Origin: G963720475 sp963720475
GTDB lineage: Bacteria > Actinomycetota > Thermoleophilia > Solirubrobacterales > Thermoleophilaceae
Reading direction: 5' to 3'
NCBI GenBank assembly: GCA_963720475.1
Contig: OY970394.1
Location: 1,674,001 to 1,738,000 of the forward strand
DNA: 64,000 bases
Below, piece by piece: positions 1 through 8,072 of this stretch. Both the position numbers and the translations under genes were made by a program. Each line of letters opens with the position of its first letter. Positions within the stretch are counted from its first letter, which is position 1. Under the pieces are notes generated by a model. It was not told the origin of the DNA. It ran no database searches and saw nothing but the letters and a program-made list of their open reading frames with translations.

Positions 1-765
1 CGCGTGCGCGAGCCGATGCTGCCGCTCGGCCTGTTCAAGATTCCGTCGTTCACCGGGGTCCAGCTGGCCGCGTTCGCGATCTCGGGATCCCAGTTCGCGC
101 TCTTCGTCTACATCACCTTCTACCTCCAGAACGTTCTCGGCCACTCTCCCTTCGAGGCGGGGCTGCGCTACCTGCCGATCACGATCTCATCGTTCATCGT
201 CGCGCCGATCGCGGGTGCGCTGCTCGCGCGCGTCCAGGCGCGCTTCCTGATGAGCGCAGGGCTCGGCGTCGCCGGCCTCGGGCTGCTGCTGATGTCCGGA
301 ACGACGGTCGATTCGGAGTGGACGACGCTGCTGGCCGGGTTCCTCATCGGAGGCGCCGGGATCGGCCTGCTGAACCCTCCGATCGCGACGGTCGCGGTTA
401 GCGTCGTGCCGGACCGGCAGACGGGGATGGCGTCAGGCGTGAATGACACCTTCCGCCAGGTCGGGATCTCGGTCGGCATCGCCGCCTACGGAGCGTTCTT
501 CCTCAGCCGCGCCAGCGACAAGATCCAGGAGCTCGCGCCGCCCGGCGCCCTCGGGCCCGATCAGGCGCGCGGCCTGGCCGAGGCGGTTTCATCGGGCGCG
601 CTGCCCGCGGGCCAGCCGTTCGCCGCGATCGCGCGCGAGGGCTTCGTCAGCGGGTTCAACGAGATCCTCGTGATCGGCGGGATCCTCTGCTTCGCGGGCG
701 CGTTGGCAGCTCTGTTGCTCGTGCGCTCACGCGACATGGTGGACCAGACCCTGCAGCAGGGCTAG
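1..765 (+). CDS. MFS drug:H+ antiporter (DHA2/EmrB-like), C-terminal part
   Basis: The window opens inside this gene, so only about 254 C-terminal residues are present and the start lies upstream. The visible part alternates hydrophobic segments with short loops and carries RQTGMASGVNDTFRQVG near residues 137-153, matching the conserved loop in the second half of 14-TM DHA2 (EmrB/QacA) transporters. Expected role: proton-driven export of a hydrophobic compound across the cytoplasmic membrane; the substrate cannot be read from sequence. It converges on the next gene, and both stop codons share the CTAG at 762-765. Confidence 0.85.
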   Translation, partial: RVREPMLPLGLFKIPSFTGVQLAAFAISGSQFALFVYITFYLQNVLGHSPFEAGLRYLPITISSFIVAPIAGALLARVQARFLMSAGLGVAGLGLLLMSGTTVDSEWTTLLAGFLIGGAGIGLLNPPIATVAVSVVPDRQTGMASGVNDTFRQVGISVGIAAYGAFFLSRASDKIQELAPPGALGPDQARGLAEAVSSGALPAGQPFAAIAREGFVSGFNEILVIGGILCFAGALAALLLVRSRDMVDQTLQQG

Positions 766-1160
766 GCCTCGCCGACGTACGCGAGCGCCTCGTCCCGCGT
801 CGTGAACGCGCGCATGTCGGTGATCGCGCGGTCGTGCACTTCCCAGACGTGGAAGAGCTCGCCTTCGACGGGCACGCCGCTGGCGCGTCCCCGGCCCGAC
901 TGGCGGATGTGGGCGACGAGGTAGTCGCCCTCGATCTCGATCGAGATCGGGTCGATCCGATAGTCCTCGAACTCGTTGCTGACGGCCTGGAACTGAGCGA
1001 GAACCTGCTCCCTGCCGCTGTAGGTCTGCGCGTCGGGCACCTCGGCGCGGTCCGACACCGAGGCGTCGGGCGCGATCCGCTCGGCGGCGAGCTCGAAGTC
1101 GCCGACGTTGAAAGCCTCGTAGCCCTCGCGCAGCGACTGAACGTCCTCTTCGGTCGGCAC
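762..1160 (-). CDS. SnoaL-like / NTF2-fold protein
   Basis: A 132-residue protein of the SnoaL-like NTF2 superfamily. It begins with a helix containing REGYEAFNVGDFE (the family's Y-EAFN-GD signature) and ends in beta strands with GELFHVWEVHDRAITDMR. The family includes cyclases, isomerases and ligand-binding proteins with a cone-shaped pocket; no specific reaction can be assigned. I chose the GTG at 1160 over the in-frame GTG at 1187 because it aligns with family N-termini and has GATAAT six bases upstream (see 1167-1172). It is divergent from the acyltransferase at 1190. Confidence 0.75.
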   Translation of the reverse strand: MPTEEDVQSLREGYEAFNVGDFELAAERIAPDASVSDRAEVPDAQTYSGREQVLAQFQAVSNEFEDYRIDPISIEIEGDYLVAHIRQSGRGRASGVPVEGELFHVWEVHDRAITDMRAFTTRDEALAYVGEA

Positions 1161-1166
1161 GCGCCG

Positions 1167-1172
1167 ATTATC
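1167..1172 (-). promoter_or_regulatory. -10 hexamer GATAAT before SnoaL-like gene
   Basis: On the minus strand GATAAT ends six bases before the GTG at 1160. That spacing would put the transcription start at or next to the start codon. No convincing -35 was seen. Confidence 0.45.
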
Positions 1173-1189
1173 TAGGGTTCGCTGCACGG

Positions 1190-1765
1190 ATGGCCGGCGA
1201 GCTCCGCCTCTACACGCAGAAGTGGCGCTGGTACCAGCGCAACTCGCTGCCGTGGAACCGGCTGCGAATCCATCGCGAGTTCATGCGCCGCAAGGCGTTC
1301 GTCCGCTGGCCGGTGCACGGCAACGTGCTCGAGGCGCTGCGCGAAGGCCGGCTCGAGATCGGCGAAGGCACGCTGTTCGAGCCCGACGTCTGGATCACGG
1401 CGCCCGGCGACGCCCGCATCCGCATCGGATCGGGCACGTTCCTCAACCTCGGGGTGATGGTGGCTGCCGCCGAGCTGGTCGAGATCGGCGACCACGTGAT
1501 GTTCGCCAACAATTGCTTCGTCACCGATGCGAACCACCGCTTCGACGACCCCGACAAGCCGATCACCTGGCAGGGCTTCACGAGCAAGGGCCCGACGCGG
1601 ATCGGCGACAACGTCTGGTGCGGGGCGAACGTCGTCGTGACGAGCGGCGTGACGATCGGCGAGCGCTGCGTGATCGGGGCGAACAGCGTCGTCACCGAGG
1701 ACGTCCCGCCCTTCTCGATCGCGGCCGGTGCGCCGGCCCGGGTGCTACGAGAGGTCGAGCACTAA
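1190..1765 (+). CDS. Hexapeptide-repeat acyltransferase (LbH family)
   Basis: A 191-residue protein with the left-handed beta-helix acyltransferase pattern. Imperfect hexapeptides (IRIGSG, VEIGDH, TRIGDN, VTIGER, CVIGAN) run from about residue 75 to 175, followed by the typical tail FSIAAGAPARVLR. The loop TDANHRFDDPDKPI matches maltose/galactoside O-acetyltransferase relatives, where the His is catalytic. It likely transfers an acetyl group from acetyl-CoA to a sugar or envelope precursor; the acceptor is unknown. ATG 1190 is the first start. It converges on panB with a 4-base stop overlap (1762-1765). Confidence 0.85.
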   Translation: MAGELRLYTQKWRWYQRNSLPWNRLRIHREFMRRKAFVRWPVHGNVLEALREGRLEIGEGTLFEPDVWITAPGDARIRIGSGTFLNLGVMVAAAELVEIGDHVMFANNCFVTDANHRFDDPDKPITWQGFTSKGPTRIGDNVWCGANVVVTSGVTIGERCVIGANSVVTEDVPPFSIAAGAPARVLREVEH

Positions 1766-2694
1766 ACGCCCCACTCGCCCGCGAACGGCTCACTCGCACG
1801 CACGTCGGCCAGGTCGAGCATGTCGCGCAGCCGCTCGAGCTCGTCGGGCGCCATCGTGTAGCCGTGCTCGGGCTCGGGGTAGCGCCGCTCGCGCACATCG
1901 GCGCAGTAGCGCTCGACGCCGGCGACCATCGCCTCCCGCACCTCGGCGTAGCGCTTGACGAAGCGCGCGGCGTGTCCGTCGTAGATGCCGAGCAGGTCGT
2001 GGAAGACGAGCACCTGGCCGTCGGTCGAGGGACCGGCGCCGATGCCGATCACCGGGATCTCGAGCCGCGGCATCAGCTCGTCCGTGAGGGGGGTCGGGAT
2101 CGCCTCGAAGACGATCGAGAAGCACCCCGCCCGCTCGAGCGCGAGCGCATCCTTCGCGACCTCGAGCGCCCGCTCGGCCGTCCGGCCCTGCGAGCGGTAG
2201 CCGCCGAGCTGGGTCGCCGTCTGCGGCGTCAGGCCGACGTGGCCCATCACCGGAATGCCGGCCTCGATGATCGCGCGGGCGCGCTCGACGGAGCTGCCGC
2301 CGCGCTCGAGCTTGACCGCGTCGCAGCCGGCCTCCTTGATGAAACGCTGGGCGGTGGCGATCGCCTGCTCGTTGGAGACCTCATAGGAGCCGAACGGGAG
2401 GTCGCCGACCAGCAGTGGCGTCTTCAGCCCGCGCCGCACCGCGCTGGCGAGGATCAGCAGCTCGTCGAGCGAGACGGGAACGGTCGAGGGGTAGCCGAGC
2501 ACGGTCATCGCGGCCGAGTCGCCGACGAGGACGACGTCTACTCCGGCGGCCTCCGCCACCTGCGCGCTCGGGTAGTCGTAGGCGGTGATCATCGCGATCG
2601 GCTCGCCGAGGGCCTTCTTCTCGGCCAGCGTCGAGAGCGTCACCGGCTTGCCTTTGGGAGGCGGGGCCGAGGCACCCTGGGGCCGCGCGCTCAC
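1762..2694 (-). CDS. panB: 3-methyl-2-oxobutanoate hydroxymethyltransferase
   Basis: PanB catalyses the first committed step of pantothenate synthesis, moving a hydroxymethyl group from 5,10-methylene-THF to 2-oxoisovalerate to give ketopantoate in the cytosol. The 310-residue product has the family's TIM-barrel landmarks: MITAYDYPSA, VLVGDSAAMTVLGY (Mg-binding Asp), GYEVSNEQA-like segment, KLERGG, GHVGLTPQ and IGIGAGPSTDGQVLV. There is a short N-terminal extension of about 20 residues. It is the last gene of the pan operon, and its start overlaps the panD stop by four bases. Confidence 0.96.
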   Translation of the reverse strand: MSARPQGASAPPPKGKPVTLSTLAEKKALGEPIAMITAYDYPSAQVAEAAGVDVVLVGDSAAMTVLGYPSTVPVSLDELLILASAVRRGLKTPLLVGDLPFGSYEVSNEQAIATAQRFIKEAGCDAVKLERGGSSVERARAIIEAGIPVMGHVGLTPQTATQLGGYRSQGRTAERALEVAKDALALERAGCFSIVFEAIPTPLTDELMPRLEIPVIGIGAGPSTDGQVLVFHDLLGIYDGHAARFVKRYAEVREAMVAGVERYCADVRERRYPEPEHGYTMAPDELERLRDMLDLADVRASEPFAGEWGV

Positions 2695-3071
2695 GACAAC
2701 AGCTCCGCGACCGCGTCATCGACGCGGACGATTCCGTTTTCGCCGTTGACGTGCACGACACGCGGCTCGTACTGCTCGAGCTCGTGGGCCTCGTAGTCGG
2801 CGTAGGAGACGACGATCACCTTGTCGCCGGTGTGCACGAGGCGTGCGGCGGCGCCGTTGATCTGGATCGTCCCCGATCCGCGTTCGCCCGCGATCGTGTA
2901 GGTCTCGAAGCGCTGGCCGTTGTCGATGTCGAGCACGTGGACGAGCTCGTGCTCGAGGATGTCGGCGGCTTCCAGCAGATCGCGGTCGACGGTGATGGAC
3001 CCGACGTAATGGAGGTCCGAGCCGGTCACAGTCGCACGGTGGATCTTCGACTTCAGCATCTTGCGTCTCAT
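2691..3071 (-). CDS. panD: Aspartate 1-decarboxylase proenzyme
   Basis: PanD makes beta-alanine from aspartate for pantothenate. The 126-residue proenzyme carries the self-cleavage site YVG-S, with Gly24-Ser25 in the same positions as E. coli PanD when translation starts at MRRKM. Cleavage turns Ser25 into the catalytic pyruvoyl group. Other family landmarks are KSKIHRATVTGSDLHY, the NGQRFETY segment and the GAAARLVHTGDKVI segment. The ATG at 3071 overlaps the panC TGA by four bases, so the two are probably translationally coupled. Confidence 0.96.
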   Translation of the reverse strand: MRRKMLKSKIHRATVTGSDLHYVGSITVDRDLLEAADILEHELVHVLDIDNGQRFETYTIAGERGSGTIQINGAAARLVHTGDKVIVVSYADYEAHELEQYEPRVVHVNGENGIVRVDDAVAELLS

Positions 3072-3934
3072 TGGGTTGGCTCCTTGCTTGTGAGGATGGT
3101 GTTGTCGATCAGGCGTGCCCGCCCCACCTGGGCGGCGACGGCGAGGAGGGTCGAGCCGTTGACGCGCTCGACCGGTGAAAGATCTTCGGCGGAGCGGAGC
3201 TCCAGGTACTCGGGCTCGATCCCGGCCTCGTCGAGCTCCGCGTGGGCGGCCGCGAGCACGGCGGCGGCGTCCACGTCGCCGCTGGAGACCGCGCGTTCGG
3301 CCGCCTCGAGAGCGCGGCTCAGGGCGAGCGCGCGCTCGCGGTCATCGGAATCGAGATATGCGTTTCGCGAGCTCAGCGCGAGGCCGTCAGGTTCGCGGAC
3401 GGTCGGGCAGACCTCGATCCGTACGGGGAAATCGAGGTCGCGCGCGAGCTTGCGGATGACGATCGCCTGCTGGGCGTCCTTCTGGCCGAAGTAGGCGACG
3501 TCCGGCGCAGCCATGTTGAACAGCTTCGTGACGACGGTCGTCACGCCGCGGAAGTGCTCGGACCCGCGATGGTCGGGGTCTCCGCAGAGGACGCCGGTCA
3601 CGCCGCCTACCTCGACCGTCGCGTCGAAGCCGTCGGGATAGACCTCCTCGATGGGCGGGGCGAACAGCAGGTCGGCGCCGGCATGGTCGGCGGCCGCGGC
3701 GTCGCCGGCCTCGTCGCGCGGGTAGGCGTCGAGGTCCTCGCCGGGGGCGAACTGGGCCGGATTGACGAACAGCGACACGACGACGACGTCACAGTCGGCG
3801 CGCGCCTGGCGGATAAGGGAAACGTGCCCCTCGTGGAGAGCGCCCATCGTCGGCACCAGGCCGATCGTGCGCTCCTCGCGGCGCGCGGAGGCGAGCGCGG
3901 CCCGCAGCTCGCGGACGCTGCGCACGGTCCTCAC
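3068..3934 (-). CDS. panC: Pantothenate synthetase
   Basis: PanC joins pantoate and beta-alanine using ATP (AMP-forming) in the last step of pantothenate synthesis. The 288-residue protein has the nucleotidyltransferase landmarks GLVPTMGALHEGHVSLI (HIGH-like motif), SLFVNPAQF, GVTTVVTKLFN, YFGQKDAQQ and the LALSSRNAYL segment with the KMSKS-like SSRN. Its length is normal. The first start overlaps the upstream reductase gene by four bases. Confidence 0.97.
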   Translation of the reverse strand: MRTVRSVRELRAALASARREERTIGLVPTMGALHEGHVSLIRQARADCDVVVVSLFVNPAQFAPGEDLDAYPRDEAGDAAAADHAGADLLFAPPIEEVYPDGFDATVEVGGVTGVLCGDPDHRGSEHFRGVTTVVTKLFNMAAPDVAYFGQKDAQQAIVIRKLARDLDFPVRIEVCPTVREPDGLALSSRNAYLDSDDRERALALSRALEAAERAVSSGDVDAAAVLAAAHAELDEAGIEPEYLELRSAEDLSPVERVNGSTLLAVAAQVGRARLIDNTILTSKEPTQ

Positions 3935-4725
3935 GCGATCACCTCCGGGCGGGCGAGCGAGCGGGTCTGCTCGCAGAGCTCGTCGAAGAGGGCGAGCAGC
4001 TCGGGCGCCGTCGCCTCGACGGCCTCGCGCTGGCGGCTGACGGTTGCCTCGTCGCCGCGGGCAACGGGTCCGGTGAGCGCGTGCTCCGGCCCGCTGCGCG
4101 CCCAGTTGGACACGGTCGCCCGCACGAGCGGGGCGAGCAGGGCCCGCGCCTCGGCGGCCTCGAGCCCCGCGCCGGCGGCGACGCGCTCGGCCGCGGCCTC
4201 AAGCGTGACGAGGAAGTTGGAGGCGATCGAGGCGGCCGCATGGTAGGCGGCACGGCTGGAGTCGTCGATCTCGAATGCGGTCATCCCGAGCCGGCGCGCC
4301 AGTCCCGCCGCGACCTCGACCGCGCCCGGGGCGCTGCCGGCGATCGCAGCGCCGGCGCCCTCGAACAGCGCGAGTGCGGGCCCGTCGGCGGCACCGCTGA
4401 AGGTCTGGAGGGGGTGGAACCCGAAGCGCTCGGCAGCCGGGTCGAGCGCGGCGAGCGGCGTCGCGCCGCTGGTGTGGCCAACCGGGACGCCGCCCTCCGC
4501 TACAACGGCCGCGGCGGCCGGGATCTCGGCGTCGGGGACGCACAGCACGATCGCCTCGCCCGCGGGGACGCCTCCGCGACCGACAGGGCCGTCCACCTCG
4601 CAGCCCGCTTCGCGCAGAGCCTCGGCGAGGGCGCTGCCGAGCCGGCCCGCGCCGACCACGCCCACGCGCGCGGGACCCGCGCAGGCGGGCTCGTCGAAGG
4701 GTGTATCGGCGGCTATCCGTTCCAT
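3931..4725 (-). CDS. Rossmann/DUF2520 oxidoreductase, candidate PanG-type ketopantoate reductase
   Basis: A 264-residue protein with an N-terminal NAD(P)-binding Rossmann motif (RVGVVGAGRLGSALAEAL, about residues 20-37). A DUF2520-type helical domain follows, with GFHPLQTFSG and DDSSRAAYHAAASIASNFLV landmarks. This two-domain family (COG5495) includes PanG, the ketopantoate reductase that replaces PanE in some bacteria. Here it heads a tightly overlapping panC-panD-panB operon that has no panE. The context therefore supports NADPH reduction of ketopantoate to pantoate. The family call is firm; the function is inference. Confidence 0.75.
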   Translation of the reverse strand: MERIAADTPFDEPACAGPARVGVVGAGRLGSALAEALREAGCEVDGPVGRGGVPAGEAIVLCVPDAEIPAAAAVVAEGGVPVGHTSGATPLAALDPAAERFGFHPLQTFSGAADGPALALFEGAGAAIAGSAPGAVEVAAGLARRLGMTAFEIDDSSRAAYHAAASIASNFLVTLEAAAERVAAGAGLEAAEARALLAPLVRATVSNWARSGPEHALTGPVARGDEATVSRQREAVEATAPELLALFDELCEQTRSLARPEVIA

Positions 4726-4767
4726 CGTCGGTCCACGCCTTTGCGGTCGCGGCCTGTGGAGAGAAAA

Positions 4768-4796
4768 ATGATACCCCGCGGCGCGGCGTCCGTCAC
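4768..4796 (-). promoter_or_regulatory. Sigma-70-type promoter of the pan operon
   Basis: On the minus strand GTGACG (4796-4791) and TATCAT (4773-4768) are separated by 17 bases, and TATCAT lies about 42 bases upstream of the first pan start. The -10 is five of six to consensus and the -35 four of six. Unlike many genes here, this transcript would have a leader. Confidence 0.5.
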
Positions 4797-4830
4797 GTGT
4801 CCACCGTCACATTCCATCGCTGGCGCGGCG

Positions 4831-4836
4831 TAGCAT
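4831..4836 (+). promoter_or_regulatory. -10 hexamer TAGCAT before uracil-DNA glycosylase
   Basis: TAGCAT lies seven bases before the GTG at 4844, consistent with a leaderless transcript. No clear -35. Confidence 0.5.
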
Positions 4837-4843
4837 CACGTTC

Positions 4844-5560
4844 GTGAGTGAACGAACGGCCGCCGATCGCCGCGCGGACCTCGTAGCCCTCTACAAGCAG
4901 CTGCGCGACTGCACCAAGTGCCCGCTGTCGGAGGGCCGCACGCAGGTTGTCTTCGGCTCGGGCAATGCAGACGCGGGGCTGATGTTCGTCGGCGAGGCAC
5001 CTGGCTTCCACGAGGACCAGCAGGGCAAGCCGTTCGTCGGCCGCGCCGGCAAGCTGCTCGACGAGCTGCTGGGCGGGATCGAGATGACCCGCGACGACGT
5101 CTTCGTCGCGAACGTCCTCAAATGCCGGCCTCCCGGCAATCGCGACCCGCAACCGTCCGAGATCGAGTCGTGCGAGCCGTTCCTCGCGCAGCAGGTCGGG
5201 CTGATCGAGCCGGCGGTCATCTGCACGCTGGGGAACTTCGCGACCAAGCTGCTCACCGGCAGGCGCGACGGGATCATGAAGGTCCACGGGCAGCCCCAAA
5301 CTCATGAGCTGGGCGGTCGTGTGGTGACGATCTTCCCCGTCTACCACCCGGCCGCGGCGCTCCGGACCCCCTCGATGGTGGACACGCTGCGCGAGGACTT
5401 CGCGCGCCTCCCGGCGCTGCTCGCCGCGAGCGAGGACGACGCGGTCGAGGTGCTCGGCGGAGGGTCGCTCGAGGCGCCGGAGGGGAAGTCGGCGGCGCAG
5501 GCACAGGACACGGACGGTCAAGGCGAGCCAAGCGCCGATCAACTGGGTCTGTTCGCCTGA
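4844..5560 (+). CDS. Uracil-DNA glycosylase, family 4 (iron-sulfur type)
   Basis: Removes uracil from DNA to start base-excision repair. The 238-residue protein shows the family-4 layout: CTKCPL near residues 23-28 and a second Cys pair (LKCRPPGNRDPQ and ESCEPF) that together ligate a 4Fe-4S cluster; GEAPGFHEDQQGKPFVGRAG as the water-activating motif; and YHPAAAL as the DNA-intercalating motif near residue 170. About 40 residues after it are acidic and low-complexity. It is divergent from the pan operon. Confidence 0.93.
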   Translation: MSERTAADRRADLVALYKQLRDCTKCPLSEGRTQVVFGSGNADAGLMFVGEAPGFHEDQQGKPFVGRAGKLLDELLGGIEMTRDDVFVANVLKCRPPGNRDPQPSEIESCEPFLAQQVGLIEPAVICTLGNFATKLLTGRRDGIMKVHGQPQTHELGGRVVTIFPVYHPAAALRTPSMVDTLREDFARLPALLAASEDDAVEVLGGGSLEAPEGKSAAQAQDTDGQGEPSADQLGLFA

Positions 5561-5571
5561 GTCGCTCCGTC

Positions 5572-5577
5572 TAGGGT
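5572..5577 (+). promoter_or_regulatory. -10 hexamer TAGGGT before amidase
   Basis: TAGGGT ends six bases before the ATG at 5584, placing a predicted transcription start at the initiation codon. It lies in the 23-base gap after the glycosylase stop. Confidence 0.5.
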
Positions 5578-5583
5578 TTCCCC

Positions 5584-6990
5584 ATGGACGCGACCGAGCT
5601 GGCGTTTGCCGGCATCGCCCGCCAGGCGGAGCTGATCCGCGACGGCGAGGTCTCCTCGACGGAGCTCGTCGAGACCTGCCTCGACCGGATCGCGAGGCTC
5701 GACCCGGAGCTCAACTCCTTCCGCACGGTGTACGACGGGCGCGCCCGCGCTGACGCGGAAGCGGCGGACGCCGCGCGCGGAAAAGGGGAGGAGAAGCCGC
5801 TGCTGGGCGTCCCCGTCGCGATCAAGGACGAGCTCGACGTGGAGGGCGACTACACCTCGAACGGCACCGAGGCCTACGGCGAGCCGGCGGCCGCGGACTG
5901 CGAGATCGTCCGGCGGCTGCGCGGGGCGGGGGCTATCCCGATCGGCAAGACGCGCCTGTCGGAGCTCGCGATGTTCCCGTTCACGATCTCCAACGCGTGG
6001 GGCGCGTCGCGCAACCCATGGGACACGAATCGTACCCCCGGCGGATCGAGCGGCGGATCGGCCGCGGCCGTCGCGGCCGGCCTCGTCGGCGCTGGGACCG
6101 CCTCCGACGGTGGCGGGTCGATCCGCGTTCCCGCCGCCTGCTGCGGGCTGTTCGGGATCAAGCCGCAGCGCGGGCGGATCTCGCTCGCGCCTGCGCGCGA
6201 GTTCTGGTTCGGGTTGGCGCACGGGGGGACGGTCACGCGCAGCGTGCTCGACACTGCGCTCTACCTCGATGTCACATCCGGGCCGGCGCCGGGCGATGCC
6301 GACACCCCGCCGCCGCCCAAGCGGCCGTTCGTTGAGGCTGCTGGCAGCAAGCCGGAGAAGCTCCGGATCGCGCTCTCGCTGCGCCCGGGACTGATGGCCA
6401 TTGTCCGCGGCGAGATGAAGAAGGCAGTGCACGAGACGGCGGACCTGTTGCGAACGCTCGGTCACGAGGTGGTCGAGCGGGACCCCGACTACGGACAGCA
6501 ACTCCTGCCGCGCTTCCTCCCGCGCTACCTGCGGGGGCTGCAGGAGGAAGCCGCGAAGCTGCCACGGCCCGAGCGCTTCGAGCGGCGCACGCGCCACATG
6601 GCCGGCCTGGGGCGCTTCTTCTCGGACGACGCGCTCGCGAAGGCGCGAGCGGCCGAGGGCAAGCAGGCGGCGCGCCAGACCGCGATCTTCGACGAGGTGG
6701 ACGTCGTCCTCTCACCGACCCTGAGCGAACCGGCGCTGCGGCTCGAGCGCGTCCAGGGCCGGGGCACCGCGCGCACGTTCCTCGAGGCCGCCAACTTCGT
6801 CGCCTACTGTCCGGCTTGGAACGTGACCGGGCAGCCAGCGGCTTCAGTGCCGGCCGGCTTCACCGCCGACGGGCTGCCGCTGTCGGTGCAGTTCGTCGGA
6901 CGCCCCAACGACGAGGACACGCTGCTGTCGCTCGCGGCCCAGATCGAGGCCGAGCGCCCCTGGGCCGACCGGCGGCCGCCCGTCTCCTGA
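5584..6990 (+). CDS. Amidase signature family hydrolase
   Basis: A 468-residue amidase with the Ser-cisSer-Lys triad visible: Lys81 in VAIKDELD, Ser155 in TPGGSSGGSA and Ser179 in SDGGGSIRVPAACCG. The Gly/Ser-rich signature block spans about residues 150-195. Family members hydrolyse linear amides, and GatA is a close relative. This is probably not GatA, because no gatB or gatC is near and the C-terminal half is unlike GatA. Substrate unknown. Its promoter hexamer lies directly upstream, and the stop is followed one base later by tsaE. Confidence 0.9.
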   Translation: MDATELAFAGIARQAELIRDGEVSSTELVETCLDRIARLDPELNSFRTVYDGRARADAEAADAARGKGEEKPLLGVPVAIKDELDVEGDYTSNGTEAYGEPAAADCEIVRRLRGAGAIPIGKTRLSELAMFPFTISNAWGASRNPWDTNRTPGGSSGGSAAAVAAGLVGAGTASDGGGSIRVPAACCGLFGIKPQRGRISLAPAREFWFGLAHGGTVTRSVLDTALYLDVTSGPAPGDADTPPPPKRPFVEAAGSKPEKLRIALSLRPGLMAIVRGEMKKAVHETADLLRTLGHEVVERDPDYGQQLLPRFLPRYLRGLQEEAAKLPRPERFERRTRHMAGLGRFFSDDALAKARAAEGKQAARQTAIFDEVDVVLSPTLSEPALRLERVQGRGTARTFLEAANFVAYCPAWNVTGQPAASVPAGFTADGLPLSVQFVGRPNDEDTLLSLAAQIEAERPWADRRPPVS

Positions 6991-6991
6991 C

Positions 6992-7405
6992 GTGGAGTCC
7001 ACAGCGCCGGAGGAGACCGAGGCCGCGGGCGCCGCGCTCGCAGCGACGCTCGGCGCCGGCGACGTCGTGCTGGTGAGCGGCGAGCTCGGCAGCGGCAAGA
7101 CCACCTTCATCCGCGGTGCCTGCCGCGAGCTCGGCGTCGAAGAGCCGGTGACGAGCCCGACCTTCACGATCGGCCAGCTCTACGTGGCACGCGCGGGCCT
7201 CGAGATTGCGCACCTCGACCTCTACCGGCTCGACTCGCTCGCGGGGGAGGACCCCGCTTTGCTTGACGACTACCTGACGCCGCGGCGGGTCGGTTTCGTC
7301 GAATGGCCCGCAGCAGGCGAATCGGCGATCGAGCACGTTGCCGCAAGGGTGACGATTGCGCACGCCGGCGCTGACCGGCGCGAGATCGCGGTCGAGCGGG
7401 CGTGA
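6992..7405 (+). CDS. tsaE: tRNA t6A synthesis ATPase TsaE
   Basis: TsaE is the P-loop ATPase of the bacterial threonylcarbamoyl-adenosine (t6A37) machinery and works with TsaB and TsaD. The 137-residue product has Walker A GELGSGKTTFIRG near residues 28-40, SPTFTIGQLY, and the HLDLYRLD motif. It starts with GTG at 6992, one base after the amidase stop, and its TGA overlaps the tsaB GTG (GTGA). It is the first gene of a run tsaE-tsaB-rimI-tsaD. Confidence 0.95.
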   Translation: MESTAPEETEAAGAALAATLGAGDVVLVSGELGSGKTTFIRGACRELGVEEPVTSPTFTIGQLYVARAGLEIAHLDLYRLDSLAGEDPALLDDYLTPRRVGFVEWPAAGESAIEHVAARVTIAHAGADRREIAVERA

Positions 7406-8067
7406 ACCTGCTCGCGCTCGACACCGCGACGGCGATCAGCACGGTCTGCGTCGCGCGCTCCGACGGGGAACGCTTCGAGCGCACGTCGGCTCCGGCCGCC
7501 GGAGACTCACCGGCGCATCAGCGGGACCTGATGGCGGCGATCGCCGCTGTGATGGACGCAGCCGGTCTCGAGTTCGGCGCGCTCGATGCGATCGCCGTCG
7601 GTGTCGGCCCCGGGGGGTTCACCGGGCTGCGCATCGGGATCGCGACCGCCCGCGGCCTCGCGCAGGCACACGGCACGCCGATGCGCCCCGTCTCATCTCT
7701 GGCCGGGCTCGCCGCCCGGATCGACGCGCCCCTCGCGCTCCCGCTCATCGACGCGCGCCGCGGCGAGGTCTTCGCGGCGCTGTACGAGGGCGGCGCGGAG
7801 CGCTGGGCGCCTCACGCCGCGCCCGCCGCCGAGGTGGCCGCCCGCGCGCGGGCGGACGGTCTCTCGCCGCTCGCGGCCGGCGACGGCGCCCTGCGCTATC
7901 GCGACGAACTCGAGGCCGCCGGGATCGAAGTCGTCGCGGATCGCTCTCCCGCGCACGCGATCAGTGCCAGAGCGATCTGCGAGATCGCGGCAAGCGTCCC
8001 GGACACCCAGGCGGACGCAGTCGCGCCGGAATACGTGCGCGCGGCCGACGTGCGCGACAATCCCTAG
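7402..8067 (+). CDS. tsaB: tRNA t6A synthesis protein TsaB
   Basis: TsaB is an inactive paralogue of TsaD that scaffolds the TsaBDE complex. The 221-residue ASKHA-fold protein starts MNLLALDTATAIS and contains GVGPGGFTGLRIGIATARGLA, the family signature, at about residues 68-88. The C-terminal third is variable, as usual. It overlaps tsaE by four bases and is followed by rimI five bases later. Confidence 0.95.
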   Translation: MNLLALDTATAISTVCVARSDGERFERTSAPAAGDSPAHQRDLMAAIAAVMDAAGLEFGALDAIAVGVGPGGFTGLRIGIATARGLAQAHGTPMRPVSSLAGLAARIDAPLALPLIDARRGEVFAALYEGGAERWAPHAAPAAEVAARARADGLSPLAAGDGALRYRDELEAAGIEVVADRSPAHAISARAICEIAASVPDTQADAVAPEYVRAADVRDNP

Positions 8068-8072
8068 TCCGG

